This document shows, one piece after another, positions 37,490-47,054 of a DNA stretch of 64,000 bases (positions are counted from its first letter, which is position 1; every line of letters begins with the position of its first letter). The position numbers were made by a program, and so were the translations under genes. The notes under the pieces were generated by a model, which searched no databases, was not told the DNA's origin, and worked only from the letters and a program-made list of their open reading frames with translations. This DNA is from Burkholderiales bacterium (GTDB taxonomy: Bacteria > Pseudomonadota > Gammaproteobacteria > Burkholderiales > Burkholderiaceae_E), in contig JAPOKJ010000001.1 of the NCBI GenBank assembly GCA_029977705.1, positions 124,001-188,000 of the forward strand. Direction: 5' to 3'.

Positions 37490-39346
37490 GTGGAAGACCT
37501 GAGCGCAATCCCTTTTCGCGAGGTGGCCTTCCTGCCTCGCCAGATCGACGTCGAGCGACGCGCCGATGGCGTGATCGTGTTGCGTTCGCGCTTTCCCCTG
37601 GACCCCTACGAGCGCCATCTTCCGGCGATTCTCAGGCGCTGGGCGCGGGACACGCCCGAGGCCATCTGGCTGGCCCAGCGGCGCGGTCCGCAGCGGCAAT
37701 GGCTCAGGCTCAGCTATGCGCAGGCCCAGCAGAAGGTCGATGCACTGACGCAGGCCCTGCTCGATCTGAAGGTCGCCGATGCGCGGCCGGTCATGATCCT
37801 GAGCGGCAACTCGATCGAGCATGCCTTGCTGGGCATGGCAGCGATGCAGGCCCGGTTGCCGGTCGCTCCGGTATCGCCCGCCTATTCGCTGATGAGCCAG
37901 GACCATGGCACCCTCAAACTCGTGTTTGACCTGCTGCAGCCGGCGGTGATCATGGTGCAGAACGCGCGGCAGTTCGAGCCTGCGCTGCGCGCGCTCGATC
38001 TTTCCGGCATCACCCTGGTCCATGTCGAGGACCCGGTGCCCGGTTTGCCCAGCAAGGCCTTCGCCGACTGGCTGGCCACGCCCTGCACGGCGGCGGTGGA
38101 GGCGTCGGTGGCGGCCATCGAACCCGAGACGATCGGCAAGTTCCTGCTCACCTCGGGCTCGACAGGCACACCCAAGGCGGTGATCAACACCCAGCGCATG
38201 ATGTGCGCCAACATCACCATGGCCCAGCAATCGCGGCCGCGCCAGCCCCATGATCCGAAGCCGCTGGTGCTGGACTGGATGCCCTGGAACCACACCATGG
38301 GCGGCAACGCCGGTTTCAATGCCGTGCTGGCCGATGGCGGCACGCTCTACATCGATGACGGCCGGCCGACGCCCGAGCTGTTTGGCGAGTCGCTGCGCAA
38401 CCTGCGCGAACTGTCGCCGACCTATTACGCCAATGTGCCGGCCGGCTTTGCCATCCTGATCGCGGCGCTGGAAAAGGACGAGCAACTGTGCCAGGTGTTC
38501 TTCAAGGACCTTCAGATCCTCGGCTATGGTGGCGCAACCCTTCCCGACGACCTGTACCTGCGCATGCAGCGTCTGGCGGTTCGTCACACGGGCAGGCGCA
38601 TCGTTTTCTTCACCGGCTGGGGTGCCACCGAAACCGCGCCCACCGCCACTGCCACCTATTGGGCCACCGAGAGGGTGGGGCTGATCGGACTGCCCTTCCC
38701 CGGCATCGAGCTGAAGATGGTGCCCAATGGCGCCAAGTACGAGTTGCGCCTGCGCGGGGTCACCGTCATGCCGGGCTATTACCGGCGGCCCGATCTGACG
38801 GCGGCGGCCTTCGATGAGGAAGGCTTCTACAAGATCGGGGATGCCGGCACCTTCGTCGATCCGGCCGATCCTGCCCAGGGGCTGATCTTTGGCGGGCGTG
38901 TCGTCGAGGACTTCAAGCTGAACACCGGCACCTTCGTGCATGTCGGCTCGCTGCGCGTGGCGGCCATCGCTGCTGCCTCGCCCGTGCTGCAGGATGCTGT
39001 GGTGACCGGTCATGACCGTGCCTGGGTCGGCCTGCTGGCCTGGCCCAACCTGGTCGCCTGCCGGCAACTGATGCAGCAACCCGAGGCCACGATCGAGCAG
39101 GCGATTGCCGATGATCGGGTGCGCGAGCGCCTTCGCCAGGGGCTGGCCGCACACAACCGGGCCTTCGCAGGCTCGAGCATGCGCATTCGCGCCGTCCTGC
39201 TGATGGCAGAGCCGCCTTCGATCGATGGCCGCGAGCTCACCGACAAGGGCTACATCAACCAGCGCGTGACCATCGAGCGGCGGGCCGCGCTGGTGCAGGC
39301 CTTGTATGCGGAGCCGCCGGGCCCGCAGGTCATCCTGATCGATTGA
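37490..39346 (+). CDS. Acyl-CoA synthetase, feruloyl-CoA synthase-like
   Basis: A 618-residue AMP-forming ligase. The P-loop-like motif is LLTSGSTGTPKAVI, followed by the adenylation motif GWGATETAPTAT and a long C-terminal domain with DKGYINQR. Overall design (REVAFLPRQIDVERRADG start, DWMPWNHTMGGN) fits feruloyl-CoA synthases, which activate ferulate and other hydroxycinnamates. The enoyl-CoA hydratase and vanillin dehydrogenase that normally follow are absent, so a different aromatic or carboxylic acid is possible. The start is GTG 37490 behind GAGGAGA. Confidence 0.82.
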   Translation: MEDLSAIPFREVAFLPRQIDVERRADGVIVLRSRFPLDPYERHLPAILRRWARDTPEAIWLAQRRGPQRQWLRLSYAQAQQKVDALTQALLDLKVADARPVMILSGNSIEHALLGMAAMQARLPVAPVSPAYSLMSQDHGTLKLVFDLLQPAVIMVQNARQFEPALRALDLSGITLVHVEDPVPGLPSKAFADWLATPCTAAVEASVAAIEPETIGKFLLTSGSTGTPKAVINTQRMMCANITMAQQSRPRQPHDPKPLVLDWMPWNHTMGGNAGFNAVLADGGTLYIDDGRPTPELFGESLRNLRELSPTYYANVPAGFAILIAALEKDEQLCQVFFKDLQILGYGGATLPDDLYLRMQRLAVRHTGRRIVFFTGWGATETAPTATATYWATERVGLIGLPFPGIELKMVPNGAKYELRLRGVTVMPGYYRRPDLTAAAFDEEGFYKIGDAGTFVDPADPAQGLIFGGRVVEDFKLNTGTFVHVGSLRVAAIAAASPVLQDAVVTGHDRAWVGLLAWPNLVACRQLMQQPEATIEQAIADDRVRERLRQGLAAHNRAFAGSSMRIRAVLLMAEPPSIDGRELTDKGYINQRVTIERRAALVQALYAEPPGPQVILID

Positions 39347-39361
39347 ACAGAGGGACACCCC

Positions 39362-40507
39362 ATGCGCATCACCGATATCCGCACCCATGTGCTCAGCACA
39401 CCGCTGGAGGAGCCCTTCGCCTTCTCGATGGGCTGGGTGCGGCAACGCAGCACCATGATCGTCGAGGTCTGCACCGATACCGGCGTGACCGGCTGGGGTG
39501 AATCCCTGTGCCACGGGTTGCAGCCGCCCCAGATCGCCCAGACCATCGTGCAGGCGGCGCTCAAGCCCCTGCTGATCGGGCAGGATCCGGCCGATGTCGA
39601 TGTGCTGTGGGAGCGCATGTACAACCTGACCCGCCCTTTTGGCATGAAGGGTGCCGTGCCCAATGCCATCAGCGCGATCGACATTGCCCTGTGGGATTGC
39701 CTGGGCCGAGAGGCCGGCAAGCCGGTCCACAAGCTGCTCGGCGGCGCCTGGCGCACACGGGTGCAGCCCTATGCCACCGGCTTTTACCGGGTCGAGGGCA
39801 AGTCCTATCCCGAAGATGCCGTGGCCGAGGCCCGACGCCACCTGGCCAAGGGCTTTACCGCGATGAAGCTCAAGACCGGCTTTGGCGTCGAGGAAGACAT
39901 CCGCTACATCCTGGGCGTGCGCGAGGGCATCGGTGACGGGCCCAAGCTCATGATCGATGCCAATCACGCCTACAACGTCGGCGCGGCCCGCCGCATCCTC
40001 AAGGCGATCGAGGGGGCCGACATCCACTGGTTCGAGGAGCCGATCTCGCCCGAGGACATCGAGGGCTACAAGGAGCTGAAGTCGCTCACCAGCATCTATC
40101 TGGCCGCCGGCGAAAACGAATTCACCAAGATCGGCTTTCGTGACTGGATCTCGCGCCGCGCGCTCGACATCCTGCAGCCGGACCTGTGCTCGGCCGGTGG
40201 CTTCACCGAGTGCCGCAAGATCAGTGCGCTGGCGCAGGCCTGGCACACGCCGATCATTCCCCATGTCTGGGCCTCGGGCATTGGCCTGGCGGCCTCACTG
40301 CAGTTCATCGCGACCCTGCCCCCGGCGCCGCTGGCGCTCAAGCCGATCGAGCCGCTGCTCGAGTACGACCAGTCCCTGCATCCGTTCCGTCAGGACCTGA
40401 TCCACGGCGCCATCAACCTGCGCGACGGGATGGTCGACATCCCGCAGGGGCCGGGCCTGGGCGTGGAGATCAACCGGGACGTGATCGAGAAGTATCGGGT
40501 CGGGTGA
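39362..40507 (+). CDS. Mandelate racemase/muconate lactonising enzyme family protein
   Basis: A 381-residue member of the enolase superfamily. The KxK general base is in AMKLKTGFG, the metal ligands follow as LMIDANHAY (Asp), WFEEPISP (Glu) and AAGENEF (Glu), and a catalytic His lies in IIPHVWASG, placing it in the mandelate racemase subgroup. These enzymes dehydrate sugar acids or racemise hydroxy acids. It is 15 bases after the acyl-CoA synthetase gene; whether the two share a pathway is unclear. The substrate is unknown. Confidence 0.88.
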   Translation: MRITDIRTHVLSTPLEEPFAFSMGWVRQRSTMIVEVCTDTGVTGWGESLCHGLQPPQIAQTIVQAALKPLLIGQDPADVDVLWERMYNLTRPFGMKGAVPNAISAIDIALWDCLGREAGKPVHKLLGGAWRTRVQPYATGFYRVEGKSYPEDAVAEARRHLAKGFTAMKLKTGFGVEEDIRYILGVREGIGDGPKLMIDANHAYNVGAARRILKAIEGADIHWFEEPISPEDIEGYKELKSLTSIYLAAGENEFTKIGFRDWISRRALDILQPDLCSAGGFTECRKISALAQAWHTPIIPHVWASGIGLAASLQFIATLPPAPLALKPIEPLLEYDQSLHPFRQDLIHGAINLRDGMVDIPQGPGLGVEINRDVIEKYRVG

Positions 40508-40531
40508 CCGGCGGGGCCGTCCGGGCCCAAC

Positions 40532-40566
40532 AAAAAAGCCCAGGTGATGGCTTCACGTGGGCTTTT
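40532..40566. terminator. Bidirectional intrinsic terminator
   Basis: A 14-bp stem with one mismatch (40534-40547 with 40553-40566) and a 5-base loop is flanked by A runs on the left and T runs on the right. It can therefore end both the plus-strand racemase-family gene and the minus-strand tRNA-Pro transcript. Confidence 0.85.
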
Positions 40567-40589
40567 GCTGCTGAACGAATTGGGTTGGC

Positions 40590-40666
40590 TGGTCGGGGTG
40601 AGAGGATTCGAACCTCCGGCCTCTACGTCCCGAACGTAGCGCTCTACCAGGCTAAGCTACACCCCG
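40590..40666 (-). tRNA. tRNA-Pro (anticodon CGG)
   Basis: Read on the minus strand, 77 bases fold as a cloverleaf: acceptor stem CGGGGTG with CACCCCG, discriminator A and an encoded CCA. The anticodon stem CTACG/CGTAG encloses the loop TTCGGGA, giving anticodon CGG, which reads CCG proline codons. The T loop is GGTTCGAATCC. The terminator at 40532-40566 lies just downstream. Confidence 0.97.
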
Positions 40667-40776
40667 ATGGGGACTGCGAACGCGATCGAATCGGTATCGC
40701 GGCAGTCCCAGCCAAGCCCGACAGTATAGCAAACCACCTGCCAGGGGCAAACCACCCGCCCGGGAGCCAGATCCGC

Positions 40777-41487
40777 TCAGGGGCGGTGGCCGGCCAGGGC
40801 TTCGTGGGTTTCGTAACTCATCAGTGCCAGGAACAGCAGCAGCGCGATGTAGTCGAAGGAATACTGCAGCCGCGTGCCGGAGCGGGCCTCGAAATAGCCC
40901 GGCGGCTCGCTGCCCTGTCCCTTGAAGGTGGCCAGCACCCGGGGTGCCGCCATGATGGCAATCAGGATCAGCATCGGGCTGGGACGCCAGAAGAACATCC
41001 CGACCAGCACCGGAATGCCGACCCACCAGATGCGCGGCGAGATCACGGCCACGATGCGCCCGCCATCGAGCGGGGTGAGCGGGATCAGGTTGAACAGGTT
41101 GAGCATGAAGCCCGAGTACGAGATGGCCAGCAGCAGGCGGCTGTCGTTCTCGCGGGCCAGCAGGAAGCACAGGTAGGCGGCGGCGCTGCCCACGATCGGG
41201 CCGGCCAGGCCGATGAAGGCCTCGGTCTCGGCATCCAGGGGCTGCTGCTTCAGGTCGATCCAGGCGCCCAGGAAGGGAATGAAGGTGGGCAGTCCGACCG
41301 GCAGGCCGCGCTTGCGGGCGGCGATGTAATGGCCCATCTCGTGGGCGAACAGCAGCGCAATGAAACCGGCGGCATAAGGCCAGCCGAACACCAGCGCATA
41401 GGTGAACAGCGACAGCAGCATGGTGCCGCCGGAGAGCAGCACCTTGCCCAGCTTGCCGACATTCAGGAGCAGCAGCAGGGTCTTCAT
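40777..41487 (-). CDS. Site-2 protease (M50) family intramembrane metalloprotease
   Basis: A 236-residue multi-spanning membrane protein with the zinc-protease motif HEMGH (49-53) and the third ligand in LTPLDGGRI (D141), the two M50 signatures. FIGLAGPIVGSAAAY between them is typical of the group without a PDZ domain. It is the last gene of four joined by 4-base overlaps, starting with a DUF2167 gene at 43263. The overlap with the small ORF upstream is ATGA. The substrate is unknown; the partner membrane proteins encoded with it are candidates. Confidence 0.9.
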   Translation of the reverse strand: MKTLLLLLNVGKLGKVLLSGGTMLLSLFTYALVFGWPYAAGFIALLFAHEMGHYIAARKRGLPVGLPTFIPFLGAWIDLKQQPLDAETEAFIGLAGPIVGSAAAYLCFLLARENDSRLLLAISYSGFMLNLFNLIPLTPLDGGRIVAVISPRIWWVGIPVLVGMFFWRPSPMLILIAIMAAPRVLATFKGQGSEPPGYFEARSGTRLQYSFDYIALLLFLALMSYETHEALAGHRP

Positions 41488-41612
41488 GGACGGCGGTTCC
41501 CGTGTCCGTCACCAGGCTTGTCCCGCGTCGGGCCGTCCGGCAGCAGTCGCGCCACGATCCAGTAGCCCAGGAACAGGCCGAAGCCCAGCTCCAGCACGTC
41601 GATGCCGCTCAT
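41484..41612 (-). CDS. Small single-pass membrane protein (42 residues)
   Basis: A 42-residue frame with one hydrophobic helix (about 3-25, GIDVLELGFGLFLGYWIVAR) and a charged hydrophilic tail. It begins in an ATGA overlap with the gene upstream (stop at 41609) and ends in an ATGA overlap with the site-2 protease gene. These two exact overlaps are the main reason to treat it as real. Its family is unknown. Confidence 0.6.
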   Translation of the reverse strand: MSGIDVLELGFGLFLGYWIVARLLPDGPTRDKPGDGHGNRRP

Positions 41613-42430
41613 GGGTTCTCCCGGGTCGAGCCCAGCAGGAGCGTGCGCGTGTTCTGCAGGGCCTGGGCGCGCGGGCTGTCGCCGTCTTCGCCCTCCAGTT
41701 CCTCGTCGACGCGCAGCGCGCACTGGGCCAGGGCCTGGCTTTGGGCGGGTTCGGGCAGCAGGCGGCGCACCGCCTGGGTGAAGTCTTCCTGCGGGCTGTG
41801 GGCCAGCGCCAGCTTGCGCAGCAGGTTCAGGGCCAGCGGCGGGCACAGCAACCCCTCCAGGAGCAGTGCGCGCCAGCGCCCCGGGGGCAGGTCCAGTGCC
41901 CGGCGATGGCGCAGCAGCCAGACCGAGGCCCCGGCGATGCCCAGATACATCAGGCCCAGGCTGGCCAGTGCGGCAACATCACCCAGGCGGGCGAACAGGC
42001 TCAGCGGCAGCAGCCCGAACAGGGACAGGCCGCTCAGCAGGATGAAGGGCTGCAGGCCGCGATAGCGGGCCGCATCCTGTTCCCAGGCCACAGTCCCCGT
42101 CATGGCCTTGGCGGCAGGGGCGGGTGCTGCCGGCGCGGCGCTGGCCCCTGTCGTCGGCGCGGCAGTGGCCTGAGCGGCCGGTCCCGCAGGGGCAGCCGCG
42201 GGCAGGGTCCAGCTGAGCAGGTACAGGGGCCGATGCGGGGTCAGGGGATTGGGCAGGAGCAACTCCTTGCCCCGCAGCCGGACCTGACGGGCACCGAACA
42301 GCGCGCGCCAGCGGCCCGCGCGGCCGGCCTGCAGCGCCGCCTCGTTGACGTGCAGCAGGCGCGCCGAGTCCCACAGGTAGAAGGCAAGGGCCAGCGCCAT
42401 CAGCTGCGCTTCGGCCGAAGGCAGGTTCAC
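41609..42430 (-). CDS. Hypothetical membrane protein
   Basis: A 273-residue protein with no recognised family. It has a Leu/Ala-rich N-terminus, an Ala/Pro-rich linker (about 75-110), two hydrophobic helices near 126-170 (FILLSGLSLFGLLPLSLFA and LASLGLMYLGIAGASVWLL) and a charged C-terminal domain containing EELEGEDGD. It starts with GTG in a GTGA overlap with the DUF2167 gene and is coupled to the small membrane ORF downstream. It could be a partner or substrate of the site-2 protease in the same operon. Confidence 0.75.
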   Translation of the reverse strand: MNLPSAEAQLMALALAFYLWDSARLLHVNEAALQAGRAGRWRALFGARQVRLRGKELLLPNPLTPHRPLYLLSWTLPAAAPAGPAAQATAAPTTGASAAPAAPAPAAKAMTGTVAWEQDAARYRGLQPFILLSGLSLFGLLPLSLFARLGDVAALASLGLMYLGIAGASVWLLRHRRALDLPPGRWRALLLEGLLCPPLALNLLRKLALAHSPQEDFTQAVRRLLPEPAQSQALAQCALRVDEELEGEDGDSPRAQALQNTRTLLLGSTRENP

Positions 42431-43263
42431 TGCGCCTTGGGCTTGAACAGCGACTTGAAGCCGGCGCCCAGGGCCACCAGGCCACCGAGGATCAGTTTCC
42501 AGAAGGCGCCGAAGAAGGCCACGATGGCGCCCCAGAAGCCCTTCTTGGTGGCAACCGCCGCAGCACCGCCGAGCACCAGCGCGGCCAGGCCGTATTGGGC
42601 GACCTTGTCACCCTGCTTGAACTCGGCATAGGTCTCGCCGCCGTTGTAGGAAAAGCCGGCCATGGCCTGCTTGAAGGCCTTGATGTCCTGCTCCAGCTGA
42701 TCCGGCTCGGACACCAGCACCACGCTCATCACGCCGGTGCGGCCCAGCACCCGGCTGGTGTAATTGACGAGGGGTTTGCCCGACTCGGTGCGCAGGCGCA
42801 GGCCCCATTCCAGCCGCTTGGTGTCGGGGTCGTAATGCGGCGGCACCTGCCAGCCATCGGTGTAGATCGCCGGCAGGCCCAGGCTCTTGCGTTGCTCGTT
42901 GCCCGGTTCGTCGGCGTCCTTGAGCTGCTTGAGCAGCGCATCGGCATCGATCTTCTCGTCGTCCTTCACATAGCCGCTGGCATCGAACGAGAAAATCGCG
43001 AACCAGTCCAGGCTCTTGGGCCCGAACATGAAATGATTGTCCCGGGGCGGGTTGCCGTTGAGCTCGAGGAAGCGGCGCGTGTTGCCGGCATCCAGAAAGA
43101 CTGATTCCCTGGGAACCTTGATCGAGGCCTTGCCGGCGATCGCCCCCTTGGTCGGGCCGTTCTGCCAGGCCAGCTTCTTGAGTTCCTCGTCCGGGGTGGC
43201 GGCGGGAGACTGGGCCCAGGCCAGTACCGGGAACAGCAGCAGGGCGGCGAACAGCTTTCGCAT
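42427..43263 (-). CDS. DUF2167 membrane-anchored protein
   Basis: A 278-residue exported protein with a signal peptide (MRKLFAALLLFPVLAWAQS), a soluble domain of about 200 residues (QTGVISIKVP-like part here is AGKASIKVPRESVFLD; also HFMFGPKSLDWFAIFSFDASGYVKDD in part) and two C-terminal hydrophobic segments near 220-270. This is the DUF2167 layout, whose function is not established. ATG 43263 was chosen because it opens the signal peptide. It is the first gene of the coupled four-gene set. Confidence 0.82.
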   Translation of the reverse strand: MRKLFAALLLFPVLAWAQSPAATPDEELKKLAWQNGPTKGAIAGKASIKVPRESVFLDAGNTRRFLELNGNPPRDNHFMFGPKSLDWFAIFSFDASGYVKDDEKIDADALLKQLKDADEPGNEQRKSLGLPAIYTDGWQVPPHYDPDTKRLEWGLRLRTESGKPLVNYTSRVLGRTGVMSVVLVSEPDQLEQDIKAFKQAMAGFSYNGGETYAEFKQGDKVAQYGLAALVLGGAAAVATKKGFWGAIVAFFGAFWKLILGGLVALGAGFKSLFKPKAQ

Positions 43264-43398
43264 GGCGATCCTTGAGTGATGGAGCCGCCATGCTGAGGCG
43301 CACAAACCACAAAGTCCAAGGCGGGCCACCGAGCGGTCGCCGTTTGCCGCCTGAACGGTCGCGTTCGTCGGCGGGCTGATGCCTTCGCGCGCGGGACT

Positions 43399-44403
43399 TC
43401 AGCGGTCGCGGGAGACGGCCAGGTTGGCCAGATGCATCAGGGCCTGGCCGTACTCGCCTGCACGGGCGGCATCGCTGCCCAGCATGCGCTGGACGCAGGC
43501 CTTGGCGGCTTCGGCTTCCTGGGCGGCCCGTTCCCGGGTGTAGGCCAGGGCGCCGCAGCGCTCGACGGCAGCGTGGATGGCCTCGAACTCGGTGGTGTGG
43601 CCATCGCGGATGGCTGCCTCGACCAGGGCCTTCTCGGCGGGGCTGCCGTTGCGCATCACATGGATCAGCGGCAGGGTCACCTTGCCCTCGCGCAGGTCGT
43701 CACCGACGTTCTTGCCCAGGGCGGCCGGATCGCCGGCATAGTCGAGCGCATCGTCGATCAGCTGAAAGGCGGTGCCCACCCGGCGGCCATATTCGGCGGC
43801 TGCCTCGATGCCCTCCGCCCGCGAGCCGGTGATCAGGCCGCCGAGCACGGCCGAGGCCTCGAACAGCTTGGCGGTCTTGTACTGGATGACCTTCAGGTAG
43901 CGCGCCTCGTCGACCTCGGGGTCGTTGCAGTTGAGCAGTTGCAGCACCTCGCCCTCGGCGATGGTATTGGTGGCATCGGCCAGTGTGCTCATGACATCGA
44001 GATCGCGTACCGACACCATCATCTGGAAGGCGCGCGAGTAGAGAAAGTCGCCGACCAGCACCGAGGCGGCATTGCCGAAGGCGGCATTGGCGGTCTTGCG
44101 GCCGCGGCGCAGGTCGGACTCGTCGACCACGTCGTCGTGCAGCAAGGTGGCGGTGTGGATGAATTCGACCACCGCCGCCAGCAGGCTGTGATGGTCATTG
44201 CCGCCCTCGGCGGCATTGCGGTGGCCCAGGGCCCTCGCCACCAGCAGCAGTAGCAGCGGACGTAAGCGCTTACCACCGGCGTTGACAATGTAGTCCGAGA
44301 CCTGATTGATCAGGGCCACTTCCGAGCTCAGATGGCGGCGGATCACCGCGTCGACCTCGGCAAGGTCGGCCGCCAGGACCGGGAAAAGCTCAGCAGGTTT
44401 CAC
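43399..44403 (-). CDS. ispB: Polyprenyl diphosphate synthase (IspB-type)
   Basis: This 334-residue trans-prenyltransferase makes the octaprenyl-type side chain of ubiquinone. The first Asp-rich motif is LLHDDVVDESDLRRG and the second LIDDALDYAGD, with GGKRLRPLLLLLVAR before them. The start is GTG 44403. It is divergent from rplU, the normal arrangement in proteobacteria, and a TATAAT box lies about 40 bases upstream of the start. Confidence 0.96.
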   Translation of the reverse strand: MKPAELFPVLAADLAEVDAVIRRHLSSEVALINQVSDYIVNAGGKRLRPLLLLLVARALGHRNAAEGGNDHHSLLAAVVEFIHTATLLHDDVVDESDLRRGRKTANAAFGNAASVLVGDFLYSRAFQMMVSVRDLDVMSTLADATNTIAEGEVLQLLNCNDPEVDEARYLKVIQYKTAKLFEASAVLGGLITGSRAEGIEAAAEYGRRVGTAFQLIDDALDYAGDPAALGKNVGDDLREGKVTLPLIHVMRNGSPAEKALVEAAIRDGHTTEFEAIHAAVERCGALAYTRERAAQEAEAAKACVQRMLGSDAARAGEYGQALMHLANLAVSRDR

Positions 44404-44441
44404 AGGAATCAGGCCAGAAACGGATCGGTGTCAACGTCGGC

Positions 44442-44447
44442 ATTATA
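44442..44447 (-). promoter_or_regulatory. Likely -10 box of ispB
   Basis: On the minus strand these bases read TATAAT, 38 bases upstream of the ispB GTG. At 17-base spacing the upstream hexamer reads TTCGGG (44470-44465), a weak -35. It faces away from the rplU promoter. Confidence 0.5.
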
Positions 44448-44509
44448 AAGAGGCTGGGCCGGACCCCGAAACCGGCGTCGAGGCCTGGCTTGCGTGACGG
44501 GCCGGCCTC

Positions 44510-44539
44510 TTGCCGTTTGCCGGGGTGGCGGGGTATAAT
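44510..44539 (+). promoter_or_regulatory. Promoter of rplU-rpmA
   Basis: TTGCCG (44510-44515) and a perfect TATAAT (44534-44539) are 18 bases apart. Transcription would start near 44546, about 197 bases before rplU, consistent with a strongly expressed ribosomal-protein operon with a long leader. Confidence 0.65.
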
Positions 44540-44545
44540 CGAAGG

Positions 44546-44742
44546 CTTTTCGCCGTTTCCAGCGCCTGCTGCGGGTGTGCATCACGCCTGTGACACATCG
44601 CTTTCTGCCCTTTGGGCAGGTTGCAAACGGGCTCTCCTGGCGGCGATCGGAGCTGCTTCGGGCAGTGGGCGGCAGCTTGCCTGCCGGTCCTCCCGGACCA
44701 GATGTTCACCCTTCAGAGGTTTCCTTCAAAAGGTTTTATTCC
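44546..44742 (+). promoter_or_regulatory. Structured rplU leader
   Basis: The predicted 197-base leader holds several stems: 44605-44610 with 44614-44619 (CTGCCC TTT GGGCAG), 44651-44656 with 44672-44677, and 44696-44700 with 44705-44709. Such a leader could bind L21 for autoregulation, as other ribosomal-protein leaders do. The rplU reading frame happens to stay open upstream to 44575, but that stretch shows no L21 similarity and is taken as untranslated. Confidence 0.4.
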
Positions 44743-45354
44743 ATGTACGCGGTCATAAAAACCGGTGGCAAGCAATACAAGGTTGCTGCTGGTCAAAAAT
44801 TGAAAGTAGAACAGATGCCGGCGGACATCGGAGCTGAAGTCACCCTGGACCAGGTCCTGGCGGTGGGTAGTGGCGATCAATTGATCGTCGGTACCCCGCT
44901 GGTGGCCGGAGCCACGGTGTCGGCGACGGTGCTCTCGATTGGTCGGCACGACAAGGTGCGCATTTTCAAGATGCGTCGCCGCAAGCACTACCAGAAGCGC
45001 CAGGGCCATCGCCAGAACTACACCGAGCTGTTCATCAGCAAGATCGTGTCGTCGGCGGGCACCACCACGGCCGAAGTGCCGGCGACCAACGTCAGCAATC
45101 GCGACGACCTGATCAAGATCGAGGGCATCGGCCCCAAGATCAACGAGATCCTGGTCAAGGCGGGCATCGTCAGCTTCCAGCAATTGGCCGACACCCCGGT
45201 CGACAAGCTCAAGGAAGTCCTCAAGGCTGCCGGTGGCCGTTTCGTGTCGCACGATCCGGGCACCTGGCCCGAGCAGGCTGCACTGGCCGCCAAGGGCGAC
45301 TGGCCGGCCTTCAAGAAGCTGACCGATGAACTCAACGCAGGGCGCCGGGTCTGA
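44743..45354 (+). CDS. rplU: Ribosomal protein bL21 with C-terminal helix-hairpin-helix domain
   Basis: Residues 1-103 are a complete bL21 ([34 protein letters not shown]). After a linker (104-119) comes an extra domain of about 85 residues with a helix-hairpin-helix core [21 protein letters not shown] (about 121-141), ending in a charged helix. Proteobacterial L21 is usually about 103 residues; an added domain of this type is known from some alphaproteobacteria and Bacteroidetes. The total is 203 residues. ATG 44743 is the standard L21 start. It is followed 31 bases later by rpmA. Confidence 0.95.
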   Translation: MYAVIKTGGKQYKVAAGQKLKVEQMPADIGAEVTLDQVLAVGSGDQLIVGTPLVAGATVSATVLSIGRHDKVRIFKMRRRKHYQKRQGHRQNYTELFISKIVSSAGTTTAEVPATNVSNRDDLIKIEGIGPKINEILVKAGIVSFQQLADTPVDKLKEVLKAAGGRFVSHDPGTWPEQAALAAKGDWPAFKKLTDELNAGRRV

Positions 45355-45385
45355 CCCGCCCCCTTTATCGTCCAGGAGTATTTGA

Positions 45386-45646
45386 ATGGCACAGAAGAAA
45401 GGCGGCGGCTCTACGCGAAACGGTCGCGATTCCCAGCCCAAGATGCTGGGTGTCAAGGCCTATGGTGGTGAAACGGTGAGCGCAGGCTCGATCATCGTGC
45501 GTCAGCGCGGCACCCAGTTCCACCCCGGCACCAACGTCGGCATCGGCAAGGATCACACCTTGTTCGCGCTGATCGATGGCCAGGTGGCTTTCGCGGTCAA
45601 GGGCCCGGCCCAACGCCGAACCGTGAGCATCGTTCCGCAGCAGTAA
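45386..45646 (+). CDS. rpmA: Ribosomal protein bL27
   Basis: bL27 lies near the peptidyl-transferase centre of the 50S subunit. The 86-residue product has the normal N-terminus [16 protein letters not shown], which reaches the P site, and [21 protein letters not shown]. It is preceded by CCAGGAG and followed by an intrinsic terminator. Confidence 0.98.
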   Translation: MAQKKGGGSTRNGRDSQPKMLGVKAYGGETVSAGSIIVRQRGTQFHPGTNVGIGKDHTLFALIDGQVAFAVKGPAQRRTVSIVPQQ

Positions 45647-45666
45647 GCGGCAGCGACGCCCGGTTC

Positions 45667-45698
45667 AAAGGCCCCCAAGCTTTTGCGGGGCCTTTTTT
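45667..45698 (+). terminator. Intrinsic terminator after rpmA
   Basis: AAAGGCCCC (45667-45675) pairs with GGGGCCTTT (45687-45695), followed by further T residues. It would end or attenuate the rplU-rpmA transcript before obgE. Confidence 0.85.
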
Positions 45699-45731
45699 GT
45701 TGGGGCGTCCGGTTCGTGCCGGCTTTGCTGA

Positions 45732-46958
<1,227 letters not shown>

Positions 46959-47054
46959 CAGGCCCGGCAGCCCGGCCCGATGGCCTGGCGACATGCGGGC
47001 CCACCCGATCACGATCCGTCCCGATATCATTCCGTCTTGCCCGCACCCACCCCC

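Noticed and set aside
37346-40264. A 972-residue minus-strand frame across the acyl-CoA synthetase and racemase-family genes
   Set aside because: It is an antisense shadow of two well-supported genes, with composition typical of such shadows.
44575-44742. In-frame N-terminal extension of L21
   Set aside because: L21 always begins [14 protein letters not shown]. The upstream residues have no similarity and lie in the predicted leader.
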